A DNA stretch of 64,000 nucleotides, from contig CAMNQX010000006.1 in NCBI GenBank assembly GCA_946550725.1, positions 1-64,000 of the forward strand, given 5' to 3'. The stretch comes from an uncultured Clostridia bacterium (GTDB lineage: Bacteria; Bacillota; Clostridia; Oscillospirales; Oscillospiraceae). The notes beneath the pieces were generated by a model. That model saw nothing but the letters and a program-made list of their open reading frames with translations, searched no databases and was not told where the DNA came from. Shown here in pieces: positions 1 to 8,236 of this stretch (position 1 is its first letter; each line of letters starts with the position of its first letter). The position numbers and the translations under genes were made by a program.

Positions 1-2
1 CG

Positions 3-545
3 GTGGTACTGGAACAGCTTGTACTCCAAAACCTCCAACGGGTAGTGGCCTACGCTCAGGAGGACGAGAATGAGTTTGTGCGTGGGGTTATGGAAAACAA
101 GCTGTCCGCACAGATGGCGGAGCAAGAGCAGGCCAAGCGGCTTTTGGAGAAGAACCAACGCCGGATAGCCGAGCTGGATGCCATCATCCAGCGGCTCTAT
201 GAGGACTCCATTACCGGCAAGCTCACCGAGGAACGGTTTGCCAAGTTGTCCGCCGCCTACGAAAAGGAACAGGTCGACTTGACCCACTCCATTGAGGAAC
301 TGACCGCAACGGTGGAGGAAGCGGAGAGCCAAACGGTGAATGTCCAGAGTTTCCTCAAGATCGTGCGGAAATACACCCACCCCGAGAAACTGACCCCCAC
401 CATGCTGCGGGAGTTTGTGGAGAAGGTAGTGGTCCACGCCCCGGATAAATCCAGCGGCCATAGGGTACAGCGCATTGATGTACATTATAACTTCATCGGG
501 GAAATAGACTTCTCCCCGGAATACGCCAAAAGAATAACCACATGA
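3..545 (+). CDS. Large serine recombinase, C-terminal part (5' end outside window)
   Basis: About 180 residues are open from the left edge, so the N-terminal catalytic resolvase domain is missing from view. What remains is a long, charged, coiled-coil-forming stretch (about residues 25-115, rich in Glu, Gln, Lys and Arg) followed by a compact C-terminal domain that resembles the DUF4368 tail of TnpX/TndX-type large serine recombinases. Proteins of this family excise and integrate conjugative or mobilizable elements, cutting at a 2-bp core. These genes usually sit at the very end of their element, so the element should extend to the left and end just after this gene. The family call is from the visible tail; which element it belongs to cannot be told. 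Confidence 0.75.
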   Translation: MVLEQLVLQNLQRVVAYAQEDENEFVRGVMENKLSAQMAEQEQAKRLLEKNQRRIAELDAIIQRLYEDSITGKLTEERFAKLSAAYEKEQVDLTHSIEELTATVEEAESQTVNVQSFLKIVRKYTHPEKLTPTMLREFVEKVVVHAPDKSSGHRVQRIDVHYNFIGEIDFSPEYAKRITT

Positions 546-619
546 CACCGAAGTATCATGCGGTCATTCTGAAAGAACGAAATGTTCTTTATGGGGGACG
601 GCCCCAGGGCGGCCCTTTT
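546..619. other. Probable mobile-element/chromosome junction, no gene
   Basis: This 74-base gap separates the recombinase stop from the stop of the convergent LacI-type gene. It holds a small perfect inverted repeat (AAAGAAC/GTTCTTT, 572-590) and a GC-rich stretch ending in TTTTT at about 616-620. An attachment site of a serine-recombinase element is expected in this position, but the core cannot be identified without the other end. Confidence 0.35.
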
Positions 620-1627
620 TCAGTGGAGCTGCGCGACGCTCTCCCCCTCGACGAGGTGGAAGGGGACCACCTTGTGCTCAGGGGGAATTCGCCGCTGGAA
701 GCTGCGGAGGAGGGTGTCCACCCCCCACTGGGCCAGCTGCTGGGTGTCCTGACGGACGGTGGTGAGCCGGGGGACGGAATACTGGCCGATGACGATGCCG
801 TCATAGCCCACCACGGAGATGTCCTCCGGGACCCGCTTGCCTAGGTCACGGAGGGCGCGAATGGCGCCCAGGGCCATCACGTCGCTGATGGCGAAGATGG
901 CGGTAAGGTCTGGACAACGCTCCAGCAGGGTCTTGGTGGCGGCGTAGGCATCCGGCATGGAGTAGCGGCACGGCTGGCACTGGCGGTCCATGTCAAAGGG
1001 GATGCCCAGCCGCTGGCAGGTGTCGCGGCAGCTGGTGAGGCGGCGGTAGCCGATCTGCGAACAGGACCAGTTGCCGCCCAGCAGCCCAATGCTGCGGTGT
1101 CCCTTGCTGTACAGCAGCTCGATGACCTGCCGCGCCGCCAAGCCGTCGTCAATGGTGACGGAGGACAGGTTGCAAAAGCCCAGCTCCCGGGCGGAGTTGG
1201 TCAACAGCACGCAGGGGACGGTGATGAGGGAAAAGTCGGCCTGGAACAGCTTCAGATCGCCCCCCAGGAAGATGATCCCCTTGGGCTTGCGCTCCCGGCA
1301 CAGCCGGCAGGCGTAAACCACTTCGTTGGCGTCCTCATCCAGATAGTAGACGGCGGCGTCCTGGTCCGCGTTTTGCAACAGAGTCTGGAGCTTTTCCACC
1401 AGATCGGCAAAGAGCATATTCATCGTGCCCTTGACGAGGATGGCGACGCTGGTCCCGGAGCGCTGCTTCAGGTGCTTGGCGTTGGCGTTGGGCTGAAAAC
1501 CCTGCTCTGCCACAATGGCCAGAACCTTCTGCCGGGTCGCCTCACTGACGCCGGGGTGGCCGTTGAGGACCCGGGATACGGTAGCCACGCCGTAGCCGGA
1601 CAGCTGGGCAATATCCTTGATGGTCAT
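620..1627 (-). CDS. LacI-family transcriptional regulator
   Basis: A 335-residue repressor of normal family length. Residues 2-24 form the LacI helix-turn-helix (TIKDIAQLSG, then VATVSRVLNG), followed by the hinge region and a periplasmic-binding-protein-like sensor domain (about 60-335; the C-terminal part carries SDVMALGAIRALRDLG and VVGYDG). An upstream in-frame extension to about 2047 is rejected: this ATG opens exactly on the HTH and is preceded by AAGGAT. No sugar gene is adjacent; it lies between the end of a mobile element and a divergent cell-wall peptidase gene, so its target is unknown. It is full length, so the neighbouring element did not truncate it. Confidence 0.88.
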   Translation of the reverse strand: MTIKDIAQLSGYGVATVSRVLNGHPGVSEATRQKVLAIVAEQGFQPNANAKHLKQRSGTSVAILVKGTMNMLFADLVEKLQTLLQNADQDAAVYYLDEDANEVVYACRLCRERKPKGIIFLGGDLKLFQADFSLITVPCVLLTNSARELGFCNLSSVTIDDGLAARQVIELLYSKGHRSIGLLGGNWSCSQIGYRRLTSCRDTCQRLGIPFDMDRQCQPCRYSMPDAYAATKTLLERCPDLTAIFAISDVMALGAIRALRDLGKRVPEDISVVGYDGIVIGQYSVPRLTTVRQDTQQLAQWGVDTLLRSFQRRIPPEHKVVPFHLVEGESVAQLH

Positions 1628-1662
1628 GGGGCATCCTTCTTTCTGAAAAGCGGCGGCTTTTG

Positions 1663-1691
1663 TTGAAAGGCGGCGCAGCCTGAGGTACAAT
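1663..1691 (+). promoter_or_regulatory. Sigma-A-type promoter for the VanY-like gene
   Basis: TTGAAA (1663-1668), a 17-base spacer and TACAAT (1686-1691) lie 33 bases upstream of the GTG start at 1725, in the 97-base gap between the divergent lacI-type and vanY-like genes. Confidence 0.55.
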
Positions 1692-1724
1692 AACATAAAT
1701 ATACAGAGAAGGGGGCGTGTCACC

Positions 1725-2555
1725 GTGCAAAGCAGAGAAGAAGCGCAGGAGTACATCCGCCGGCGCAGGTACAGGCGCAGGCGCAGGAAACGCCGCCGGC
1801 AGCTGCTTCGTATCTTTGCCCTTTGCCTGGTGGTCTTCCTTCTGGGAGCGGTTTTCCTGTGGAAAACGAAAAACGCGCCCCCGCCCTCTGCCGCCGAGAC
1901 CGATCCGCCCGTCTCAGATAAGCCGGCGCAGGCCAGCCCGCCGCCTCCCGCGCCTGAGCCGTCTCCGGCCTGGAAACCCCTTACGGCGGACGGCTGGAAG
2001 CTGACGCTGGTCAATTCCTGGAACCCCCTGCCGGAGGGACACACCATCCAGACGGTGACGCTGACAAACGGCCTTCAGGTGGACGAGCGGTGCTACCCCG
2101 AACTCCAGGCCATGATGGACGCCTGTCGGGAGGAGGGGCTTCACCCGGTGATCTGCTCCGGGTATCGGACCCATGAGGAGCAGGAGGAACTGTTTCAGAA
2201 TAAAGTTGACAGTCTGATGGCGCAGGGGTATTCGGAAACGGACGCCGCAAGAGAGGCCGGGAAGGTGGTGGCCGTTCCCGGCACCAGCGAGCATGAGCTG
2301 GGCCTGGCGGTGGATATCGCCGACATGGACCACCAGCTTCTGGACAGCTCCCAGGAGGACACCCAGGTCCAAAAATGGCTGATGGAGCACTGCTGGGAAT
2401 ACGGTTTTATCCTCCGCTATCCCACCGGGAAAAGCGACCTCACCGGCATCATCTACGAGCCGTGGCACTACCGCTATGTGGGGAAGGAGGACGCGGAGCA
2501 GATCCACAGCCTGGGCGTTTGCCTGGAGGAATACCTGGCAGAGGGATCAGACTAA
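1725..2555 (+). CDS. Membrane-anchored D-alanyl-D-alanine carboxypeptidase, VanY/M15 family
   Basis: 276 residues. A strongly basic N-terminus (run of Arg, residues 13-25) precedes one membrane segment (about 27-46), then a Pro/Ala-rich linker, then the M15B domain on the outer face. The zinc motif SEHELGLAVD is intact with H190 and D197, and E245-P-W-H248 supplies the catalytic Glu and third ligand. The family trims the terminal D-Ala from peptidoglycan stem peptides. Translation starts at GTG 1725, preceded by GAAGGGGGCG. No vanH/A/X genes are nearby, so a role in ordinary wall maturation is more likely than glycopeptide resistance. Confidence 0.87.
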   Translation: MQSREEAQEYIRRRRYRRRRRKRRRQLLRIFALCLVVFLLGAVFLWKTKNAPPPSAAETDPPVSDKPAQASPPPPAPEPSPAWKPLTADGWKLTLVNSWNPLPEGHTIQTVTLTNGLQVDERCYPELQAMMDACREEGLHPVICSGYRTHEEQEELFQNKVDSLMAQGYSETDAAREAGKVVAVPGTSEHELGLAVDIADMDHQLLDSSQEDTQVQKWLMEHCWEYGFILRYPTGKSDLTGIIYEPWHYRYVGKEDAEQIHSLGVCLEEYLAEGSD

Positions 2556-2558
2556 AAT

Positions 2559-2966
2559 TTATCCTTCCTCCTGGGTCAGGGATTCCGGGCCGAAGCCATA
2601 GGGCAGGAGCTTCTTCAGGGGGAGGGAGACAAAGTCGCCGTCCGCCCGGGCCACCAGAACGGTGAGGTCGGGGCAAAACTCGAAGAGCATCTGGCGGCAG
2701 GCGCCGCAGGGCCAGCAGTAGTCGGCGCTGTTGCCTGCGATGGCGATGGCGTCCCAGTCGGCCAGGTGGCCTTCGCTGACGGCCTTCACCAGAGCAGTGC
2801 GCTCGGCGCAGATGGTGGAGCCGTAGGCGGCGTTTTCAATGTTGCACCCGGTGAACACCGTCCCGTCCTTACAGCGCAGGGCGGCCCCCACAGGGAACTG
2901 GGAGTAGGGAACATAGGCGCGCTCCAGCATGGAAAAAGCAGTTTGGACCAGCTCGTGGTCAGTCAT
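2559..2966 (-). CDS. cdd: Cytidine deaminase
   Basis: 135 residues, the usual length of the homotetrameric bacterial enzyme that deaminates cytidine and deoxycytidine for pyrimidine salvage. The zinc site is complete: C53-A-E55 with the proton-shuttling Glu, and P86-C87-G-A-C90. The N-terminal substrate motif (YVPYSQFPVGAAL) is also present. The start follows GGGAGG by a normal distance. The gene is converging with the vanY-like gene and sits 60 bases beyond rpsR on the same strand, but a strong terminator lies between, so it depends on read-through or on a promoter not evident here. Confidence 0.95.
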   Translation of the reverse strand: MTDHELVQTAFSMLERAYVPYSQFPVGAALRCKDGTVFTGCNIENAAYGSTICAERTALVKAVSEGHLADWDAIAIAGNSADYCWPCGACRQMLFEFCPDLTVLVARADGDFVSLPLKKLLPYGFGPESLTQEEG

Positions 2967-2983
2967 AGTGAAACCTCCCGTTG

Positions 2984-3018
2984 AAAAAAGGCAACCACCG
3001 CGGGGTGGTTGCCTTTTT
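2984..3018 (-). terminator. Intrinsic terminator after rpsR
   Basis: An 11-bp perfect stem (AGGCAACCACC with GGTGGTTGCCT) followed on the minus strand by a T-run. It lies between the rpsR stop and the cdd start and is flanked by T/A runs on both sides. Confidence 0.85.
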
Positions 3019-3025
3019 GGTGTGA

Positions 3026-3271
3026 TCAGTCGGTCACGTAGGGCAGCAGGGCGATCTGACGGGCACGCTTGATGGCGGTGGTCAGCTGGCGCTGATGCAT
3101 GGCGCAGGTGCCGGTGGTGCGGCGGGGCAGGATCTTGGAGCGCTCGGAGACGAACTTCTTCAGCTTCGCGGCGTCCTTATAGTCAATGTGCTCCACCTTG
3201 TCTACGCAGAAGGTACAAACCTTGCGGCGCTTACGCCCGCGGGGGCGCTGGTCACGTTGTTCCATAGGCAT
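3026..3271 (-). CDS. rpsR: 30S ribosomal protein S18
   Basis: 81 residues, last gene of rpsF-ssb-rpsR. The conserved core is clear: RRKVCTFC near the N-terminus, IDYKD, then [13 protein letters not shown] and [11 protein letters not shown], and [12 protein letters not shown] at the end. S18 pairs with S6 in the platform of the 30S subunit. Two Met codons lie at the start; AAAGGAG is spaced eight bases from the first, which is taken. Cys residues at the N-terminus make this a zinc-type S18. Confidence 0.97.
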   Translation of the reverse strand: MPMEQRDQRPRGRKRRKVCTFCVDKVEHIDYKDAAKLKKFVSERSKILPRRTTGTCAMHQRQLTTAIKRARQIALLPYVTD

Positions 3272-3295
3272 AGGAAAAACTCCTTTCAGTTGTGA

Positions 3296-3763
3296 TTAGA
3301 AGGGCAGCTCGCCGTCATCGTCGTCCAGCTCGGTGAACTGGTCGCCGGCGGGGACGGGAGCGTCGTAGGGCGAGGGCTGGGACGCGGGAGCGGGAACAGC
3401 GGGGGAATACCCGCCGTAGCTGCCGCCGCTGTCGCCGTCGCGGCGGGAGTCGCCGAAGTAGATGTTCTCGGCGACCACCTCGGTGGCGGAACGCTTGTTG
3501 CCGTCACGGTCGGTGTAGGGGCGGATCTGAAGCCGGCCCTCCACCACCGCCATGCGGCCCTTGGTGAAATACCGGGCCACGAACTCGGCGGTTCCGCGCC
3601 AGGCGACGACGGTGACGAAGTCCGCCTCCTTCTCGCCGGTCTGCTTGTTCTTGAAATCCCGGTCTACGGCGATGCGAAAGGTCGTGACCGGCACGCCGCT
3701 GGGGGTCTGCTTGGCCTCGGGATCGGCGACCAAACGGCCCATGAGGAAGATCTTGTTGAGCAT
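3296..3763 (-). CDS. ssb: Single-stranded DNA-binding protein
   Basis: 155 residues. The OB fold occupies about 1-105 (MLNKIFLMGRL at the start, then TTFRIAVDR and FVTVVAWRGTAEFVARY). A Gly/Ser/Pro/Ala-rich flexible linker leads to the acidic tip DDDGELPF, the docking peptide for replication and repair partners. It sits between rpsF and rpsR, the standard Firmicute arrangement that couples SSB synthesis to that of the S6-S18 pair. Confidence 0.97.
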   Translation of the reverse strand: MLNKIFLMGRLVADPEAKQTPSGVPVTTFRIAVDRDFKNKQTGEKEADFVTVVAWRGTAEFVARYFTKGRMAVVEGRLQIRPYTDRDGNKRSATEVVAENIYFGDSRRDGDSGGSYGGYSPAVPAPASQPSPYDAPVPAGDQFTELDDDDGELPF

Positions 3764-3775
3764 GAGATGTCCTCC

Positions 3776-4072
3776 TTACTCCGCCGTATCCACGATGATG
3801 GACCGCATCACGCCGTCGGTGATCCGCAGAACGCGGTCCAGCTCAGCGGGAAGGTCGGGGGCCGCGGTGAAGGTCATGAGGACGTAGTAGCCTTCGTTCA
3901 GGTCGTTGATGGGATAGGCCAGACGGCGCTTGCCCCACTCGTTGACCTCGCTCAGAGTGCCCTTGCTCTCGATGAGAGTCTTGAACTTCTCTACCAGCTT
4001 GGCGGTGGCCTCCTCGCTCAGGTTGGGATCGAGGATGAAAACCACCTCATAATTTCCGCTCAGTTTTGCCAT
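3776..4072 (-). CDS. rpsF: 30S ribosomal protein S6
   Basis: 98 residues, first gene of rpsF-ssb-rpsR. Typical S6 sequence: YEVVFILDPNL at the start, GKRRLAYPI in the middle and a final segment LDRVLRITDGVMRSIIV. It follows AAGGAGG at a normal distance. Its mRNA begins with two hairpins (4100-4159), which could serve S6/S18 feedback. Confidence 0.97.
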   Translation of the reverse strand: MAKLSGNYEVVFILDPNLSEEATAKLVEKFKTLIESKGTLSEVNEWGKRRLAYPINDLNEGYYVLMTFTAAPDLPAELDRVLRITDGVMRSIIVDTAE

Positions 4073-4099
4073 GTTTGTGCACCTCCTTATGGTCTAATG

Positions 4100-4159
4100 G
4101 CCTCCGGATCTGCCGGAAGCAAGGAAATAGGGCTTGCCATGATACAGGCAAGCCCTATT
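4100..4159 (-). promoter_or_regulatory. rpsF 5' leader with two hairpins
   Basis: Transcription from the promoter at 4160-4187 should start near 4153. The leader then folds a long hairpin (GGGCTTGCC with GGCAAGCCC, arms up to 13 bp, 4126-4159) and a second 8-bp hairpin (arms at 4100-4107 and 4113-4120, with CCGG on each arm) just before the ribosome binding site. Autoregulation of rpsF leaders by S6:S18 is known in other bacteria; assigning it here is inference. The first hairpin could also end coaX transcription. Confidence 0.45.
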
Positions 4160-4187
4160 ATTATACCGAATTTTTGCCAGTTGTCAA
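4160..4187 (-). promoter_or_regulatory. Promoter of the rpsF-ssb-rpsR operon
   Basis: On the minus strand TTGACA (4187-4182), a 16-base spacer and TATAAT (4165-4160). The -35 box overlaps the coaX stop region by a few bases. Confidence 0.75.
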
Positions 4188-4969
4188 GGGTTTATCAGAT
4201 TTTTGTTCTTTTCATAGATGATATAGAGACCGTCCAGCATCAGATTGTCGTCCACGGCGATCTGACGGCGGCACTGGGGGATGATGACCCCGGCCAGTCC
4301 GCCTGTGGCCACCACCGAGGCGACCGGCTTGCCCAGCTCGCCCTCCACCCGGTCGATGAGGCCGTCCACCAAAGCGGCGTGGCCGTAGATGGCTCCCGAC
4401 TGCATGGCGGTGATGGTATTGGAGCCGATGACCTTCGCGGGGAGGTCCAGATCGATATGGGGAAGCTGGCTGGTGCGGTTGGACAGGGCGTCCACACTGA
4501 GCCGCGGCCCGGCCATGATGGCCCCGCCCAAAAACCGCCCGTCGCCGTCGATGACCGACATGGTGTTGGCGGTGCCCAGGTCAAAGATGATGAGGGGCTT
4601 TGGATACTTGGCCGTGGCCGCCACCGCGCCCACCACCAGGTCCGCCCCCAGCTGGCCGGGGTCGTCGATCTTGATGTTCACCCCGGTCTTAATGCCTGCG
4701 CCGACGACAATGGGCGCTTTATGGATCACCAATTCCACCGCCGCGCGTAACACCTCGGTCAGCTCGCTGACTACGCTGGCGATGATGGCACCCTCCAGAC
4801 CGTGGCGGTCGATGGAATGAAGGTCAAAGAGGTTGCGGAAGATGAGGGCGTACTCATCGGTGGTCTTGCCCCGGTCAGTGGACACCCGGGCGGTGAAGCG
4901 GAGAGAGCCGTCGTCCTCCAAACAGCCCAGAACGATGTTGGTGTTGCCCGCGTCGATGGCGAGGATCAT
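4184..4969 (-). CDS. coaX: Type III pantothenate kinase
   Basis: 261 residues, the normal length. The ASKHA-fold phosphate motif opens the protein (MILAIDAGNTNIVLG), DLGTANTMSVID carries the second conserved Asp, and GPRLSVDALSNRTSQLP and ATGGLAGVI complete the signature. CoaX phosphorylates pantothenate in the first step of coenzyme A synthesis; this type is not inhibited by CoA and needs a monovalent cation. It lies 21 bases after an ECF S component on the same strand, suggesting that uptake and phosphorylation of the vitamin are co-expressed. Confidence 0.95.
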   Translation of the reverse strand: MILAIDAGNTNIVLGCLEDDGSLRFTARVSTDRGKTTDEYALIFRNLFDLHSIDRHGLEGAIIASVVSELTEVLRAAVELVIHKAPIVVGAGIKTGVNIKIDDPGQLGADLVVGAVAATAKYPKPLIIFDLGTANTMSVIDGDGRFLGGAIMAGPRLSVDALSNRTSQLPHIDLDLPAKVIGSNTITAMQSGAIYGHAALVDGLIDRVEGELGKPVASVVATGGLAGVIIPQCRRQIAVDDNLMLDGLYIIYEKNKNLINP

Positions 4970-4990
4970 GGGAAAGCCCTCCTTGTTGGA

Positions 4991-5602
4991 TTATTTCTGC
5001 CGGGCCTCAATAATGCGGACGATGATGGGGGCAAGCACCAGATTGACGGCTACCTCCAAAAGATAGTTGATCCCGGCCAGACCGAGAATGGCGTAGAACA
5101 CCGGGTTGGCGGCGTGACCCGTCTGGGCGGCCCAGCCCTCAGTCCAAGCCATCAGGTTGTCCTTGAAAAAGAGGAACATCCCCAAAATGAAGATCAGCGT
5201 GTTGGTGGTGGGGGCGCAGATCCCGGCCACCACAGCGGCGGCGGTCTTATTCTTGCCGCTCAGCGCGCGATATACCACGGCGGCCACCGCGCCGGCGGCG
5301 ATGCCCTTGACCAGGCAGACAACGGCGCAGAGCAGGGGGTTGGCGTTCCAGAGCATCGCGCCTCCCGCGTCCAGGCCGATGATGCAGAAAAGGAGTACCA
5401 CCACACCCATCACGCCGCCCAGGTACGCGCCTGCGCTGACCCCGTAGATCGCCGCGCCCACCACAATGGGCACCAACGTCAGGGTAATAGACACGGGAAG
5501 GGGAGTGAAGCGGGAGAGAAGGGCGGCCACCAGCTGAAGGACGAGGATCAGTGCGGTGAAGATGGCCAGGGTCGTGAGCCTGCGGGTGTCTGTGCGTTTC
5601 AT
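4991..5602 (-). CDS. ECF transporter S component, probably for pantothenate
   Basis: 203 residues with about six hydrophobic helices (first at 10-30, last at about 175-197), the architecture of the substrate-binding subunit of energy-coupling-factor vitamin transporters. The cytoplasmic N-terminus is short and basic. Start ATG 5602 follows GGAGGT by eight bases; the TTG two codons upstream is rejected. The shared A and T subunits are not in the window, as usual for group II ECF systems. Pantothenate specificity is inferred from the neighbouring coaX only. Confidence 0.82.
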   Translation of the reverse strand: MKRTDTRRLTTLAIFTALILVLQLVAALLSRFTPLPVSITLTLVPIVVGAAIYGVSAGAYLGGVMGVVVLLFCIIGLDAGGAMLWNANPLLCAVVCLVKGIAAGAVAAVVYRALSGKNKTAAAVVAGICAPTTNTLIFILGMFLFFKDNLMAWTEGWAAQTGHAANPVFYAILGLAGINYLLEVAVNLVLAPIIVRIIEARQK

Positions 5603-5672
5603 ATTCAATTACCTCCTGCTGCTGTCCACGGTGGGTACAGCGCAAATGTACTCTCTAACGAGAGCCGCCCAT

Positions 5673-5701
5673 ATTATAGTCGCAGTTGGGCAAAAACGCA
5701 A
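5673..5701 (-). promoter_or_regulatory. Promoter of the ECF S component-coaX operon
   Basis: Minus strand TTGCGT (5701-5696), 17-base spacer, TATAAT (5678-5673), about 70 bases upstream of the ATG at 5602. It is divergent from the murD promoter. Confidence 0.6.
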
Positions 5702-5737
5702 GGGGCAGTTTTGCGCGGGTTTTGCCGGGACGTGCCC

Positions 5738-5766
5738 TTGTCAAACAGCGTAAAACGAGATATAAT
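5738..5766 (+). promoter_or_regulatory. Promoter of the murD-ligA operon
   Basis: TTGTCA (5738-5743), 17-base spacer, TATAAT (5761-5766), 36 bases upstream of murD. It is the only clear promoter before the eight following genes. Confidence 0.75.
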
Positions 5767-5801
5767 ACATTAGTTATGGTTTTGCTTGGAAAAGAGGGAA
5801 G

Positions 5802-7190
5802 ATGATGTCAGACATTTTAACACCGTATTGTGAGACGTTACAGGGGAAGACCGTGGCCGTGCTGGGCGCGGGGGTGAGCAACAAGCCCCTCATCAAGCTC
5901 CTGCTGGCCCACGGCGTGGCCGTCACCGTGCGGGACAAAAGCGGGCCGGAGACGTTCCCTGCGGAGCTGCTGGCCTCGTGGACGGCTGAAGGAGCTGCGC
6001 TGCGGCTGGGGGAGGACTATTTGGAGGACTTGACCGAGGAGGTCATCTTCCGCTCCCCGGGCATCATGCCCCACACGCCCCAGCTGGCGGCAGCGGTGGA
6101 ACGGGGCAGCGTGCTGACCTCGGAGATGGAGGCGTTCATGGCCCTTTGCCCCTGCCCCATCACCGCCGTGACGGGAAGCGACGGAAAGACCACTACCACG
6201 ACCATCATCGCAGGCCTTTTGAAGGCGGCGGGATACAAGACCTGGCTGGGGGGCAACATCGGCACGCCCCTGCTGGACAAGGTGGAGGAGATGACCGCCG
6301 ACGATCAGGTGGTGCTGGAGCTTTCCTCCTTCCAGCTTATGACCATGCCCCGGAGCGCCCAGACCGCCGTGGTCACCAACGTGGCCCCCAACCACCTGGA
6401 TAAGCACACCGACATGGACGAGTATGTGGCGGCGAAGGAGAATGTGTTCGCCCATCAGACTGCCGGGGGAAAGGTGGTCCTCAACTATGACAACGCCATC
6501 ACCCGCGCTTTTGCCCAAAAGGCTGTGGGCGAGGTGGTGTTTTTCAGCCGCCGGGAGGTTTTGGAGGACGGTGTGTGCGTCAGGGACGGAGCCATCTGGC
6601 GAAAAGGCGTAAAGGCGCTTGACTTGTCGGGTATCACCATCCCCGGCGCGCATAATGTGGAGAATTTCATGGCGGCCATCGCCGCGGTGGAGGGACTGGT
6701 GGACGACGAGACCGTCCGCCGTTTTGCCAAGGAATTCGGCGGAGTGGAGCACCGCATCGAGCTGGTGCGGGAGCTTGGAAAAGTTCGCTATTACAACGAT
6801 TCTATCGCCTCCAGTCCCTCCCGCACCATCGCGGGACTGCGCTCCTTTGACCAAAAGGTCCTCCTCATCGCCGGGGGCTATGACAAGCACATTCCCTTCG
6901 ACGTGCTGGGGCCGGAAGTGGTCAGCCATGTAAAACGGTTATACTTGACAGGAGACACCGCCCAGAAGATCCGTGTGGCAGTGGAGCAGGCGGAGGGCTT
7001 TGACCCGGGGACGCTGCCCATTGTGGAGACCGCCGACCTGAAGGAAGCGGTGGAGGCGGCCTATGAGGCGGCGGAGCCGGGAGACGTGGTGCTGATGTCG
7101 CCGGCCTGCGCCTCCTTTGACCGGTACAAAAATTTCATGGAGCGGGGCGAGGTGTTCAAGGCGATCGTCGGGTCCCTGCCAGAGAGGTGA
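5802..7190 (+). CDS. murD: UDP-N-acetylmuramoyl-L-alanine--D-glutamate ligase
   Basis: 462 residues, standard Mur ligase length. It adds D-Glu to UDP-MurNAc-L-Ala in cytoplasmic peptidoglycan synthesis. An N-terminal Rossmann-like domain (VAVLGAGVSNKPL) is followed by the ATP loop TGSDGKTTTTT (GSDGK, where many family members have GTNGK), the central motif ELSSFQL and NVAPNHLDKH, and a C-terminal ligase domain with EHRIELV and NDSIASSPS. Two adjacent ATGs (5802, 5805) follow GAGGGAAG; either may be used. First gene of a packed operon ending with GH25. Confidence 0.96.
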   Translation: MMSDILTPYCETLQGKTVAVLGAGVSNKPLIKLLLAHGVAVTVRDKSGPETFPAELLASWTAEGAALRLGEDYLEDLTEEVIFRSPGIMPHTPQLAAAVERGSVLTSEMEAFMALCPCPITAVTGSDGKTTTTTIIAGLLKAAGYKTWLGGNIGTPLLDKVEEMTADDQVVLELSSFQLMTMPRSAQTAVVTNVAPNHLDKHTDMDEYVAAKENVFAHQTAGGKVVLNYDNAITRAFAQKAVGEVVFFSRREVLEDGVCVRDGAIWRKGVKALDLSGITIPGAHNVENFMAAIAAVEGLVDDETVRRFAKEFGGVEHRIELVRELGKVRYYNDSIASSPSRTIAGLRSFDQKVLLIAGGYDKHIPFDVLGPEVVSHVKRLYLTGDTAQKIRVAVEQAEGFDPGTLPIVETADLKEAVEAAYEAAEPGDVVLMSPACASFDRYKNFMERGEVFKAIVGSLPER

Positions 7191-7195
7191 ACAGA

Positions 7196-8236
7196 ATGGG
7201 AATGGATCTACACACGATGTTGAAGACCATGGTGGGAGAAAAAGGGCCTTCGGGATTTGAGGAGCCTGTGGCGAAAACCGCGCAGCGGCTCCTGGAACCC
7301 TACGTGGACGAGACGTATTTTGACCGCCTGGGCAGCCTGGTGGGGGTGAGACGGTGTGGCAAGCCAAACGCCCGCAAGGTTTTGCTGGACGCCCACCTGG
7401 ACGAGATCGGCCTGATGGTGACAGGCATCGAGGAAGGTTTTCTCCGCTTTACGGAGATCGGCGGGGTGGACCCCCGGATGCTGCCCGACCGGGAGGTCAC
7501 GGTGCTGACGGAAGAGCCGCTGTTTGGGGTGATCGCCTGCCTGCCGCCCCATGTGCAGACCGCCAAGGACCACGACAAGGCCATGCCCATGGAAGAGCTA
7601 TATATCGACGTGGGCTTGTCTCAGGAAGAGGCGGAGCGGCGCATCCCCATTGGGACCCCCATCACCTACCGCTGCGGGTGCTTCTTTATGGGGGACGGGC
7701 GTGTCTGCGGCAAGAGCATGGATGACCGGGCGTGCTTTACAGCCCTTCTGCACTGTGCTGAACTGCTGAAGGACGAGAAACTGGACGTGGACCTCTATAT
7801 CGTCGGCTCCAGCCGGGAGGAGGTCAACGGCGCGGGAGCGGCCTGCGCCGCTTTTGCCATCGCCCCCGATGCCTGCGTGGCGGTGGATGTGACCCACGGG
7901 GACAGTCCCGACGCGCCCAAGGAAAAGACCTTCCAGCTGGGCGGCGGACCGGTGGTGGGGCTTGGCCCCAACTGCGTCAAACGCCTGTCCACGGCGCTGC
8001 GGGAGGCGGCGAAGGCCCAGGATATCCCCATTCAACTGGAGGTCATGACCGGGCACACGGGAACCAACGCCTGGGGGGTGCAGATCGCCCGGGAGGGGGT
8101 CGCCACGGCGGTGCTGTCCGTACCCCTTCGGTATATGCACACCCCGGTGGAGGTGCTGGAGCTGGACGACGTGGAGAATACCGCCCGGCTGCTGGCGGCC
8201 TTTGTAAAGGACTACGGGAAGGAGGGGCTGGCATGA
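7196..8236 (+). CDS. M42-family metallopeptidase, first of three
   Basis: 346 residues from ATG 7196, which follows GAGGTG by six bases; a GTG three codons earlier overlaps the murD stop and is less likely. M42 enzymes are large, often dodecameric dinuclear metallo-aminopeptidases that trim cytoplasmic peptides. The metal-site motifs are present in order: DAHLDEIG (His and Asp), SMDDRACF (bridging Asp), SREEVNGAG (catalytic and ligand Glu), VDVTHGD, and YMHTPVE (last His). The sequence is the most divergent of the three copies, with an unusual REEVN in place of QEEVG. It shares its operon with two paralogues directly downstream. Confidence 0.9.
   Translation: MGMDLHTMLKTMVGEKGPSGFEEPVAKTAQRLLEPYVDETYFDRLGSLVGVRRCGKPNARKVLLDAHLDEIGLMVTGIEEGFLRFTEIGGVDPRMLPDREVTVLTEEPLFGVIACLPPHVQTAKDHDKAMPMEELYIDVGLSQEEAERRIPIGTPITYRCGCFFMGDGRVCGKSMDDRACFTALLHCAELLKDEKLDVDLYIVGSSREEVNGAGAACAAFAIAPDACVAVDVTHGDSPDAPKEKTFQLGGGPVVGLGPNCVKRLSTALREAAKAQDIPIQLEVMTGHTGTNAWGVQIAREGVATAVLSVPLRYMHTPVEVLELDDVENTARLLAAFVKDYGKEGLA

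Noticed and set aside
1628-2047. Extended N-terminus of the LacI-type protein
   Set aside because: It would place 140 low-complexity residues before the HTH and overlap the divergent gene; the ATG at 1627 has an RBS and opens on the HTH.
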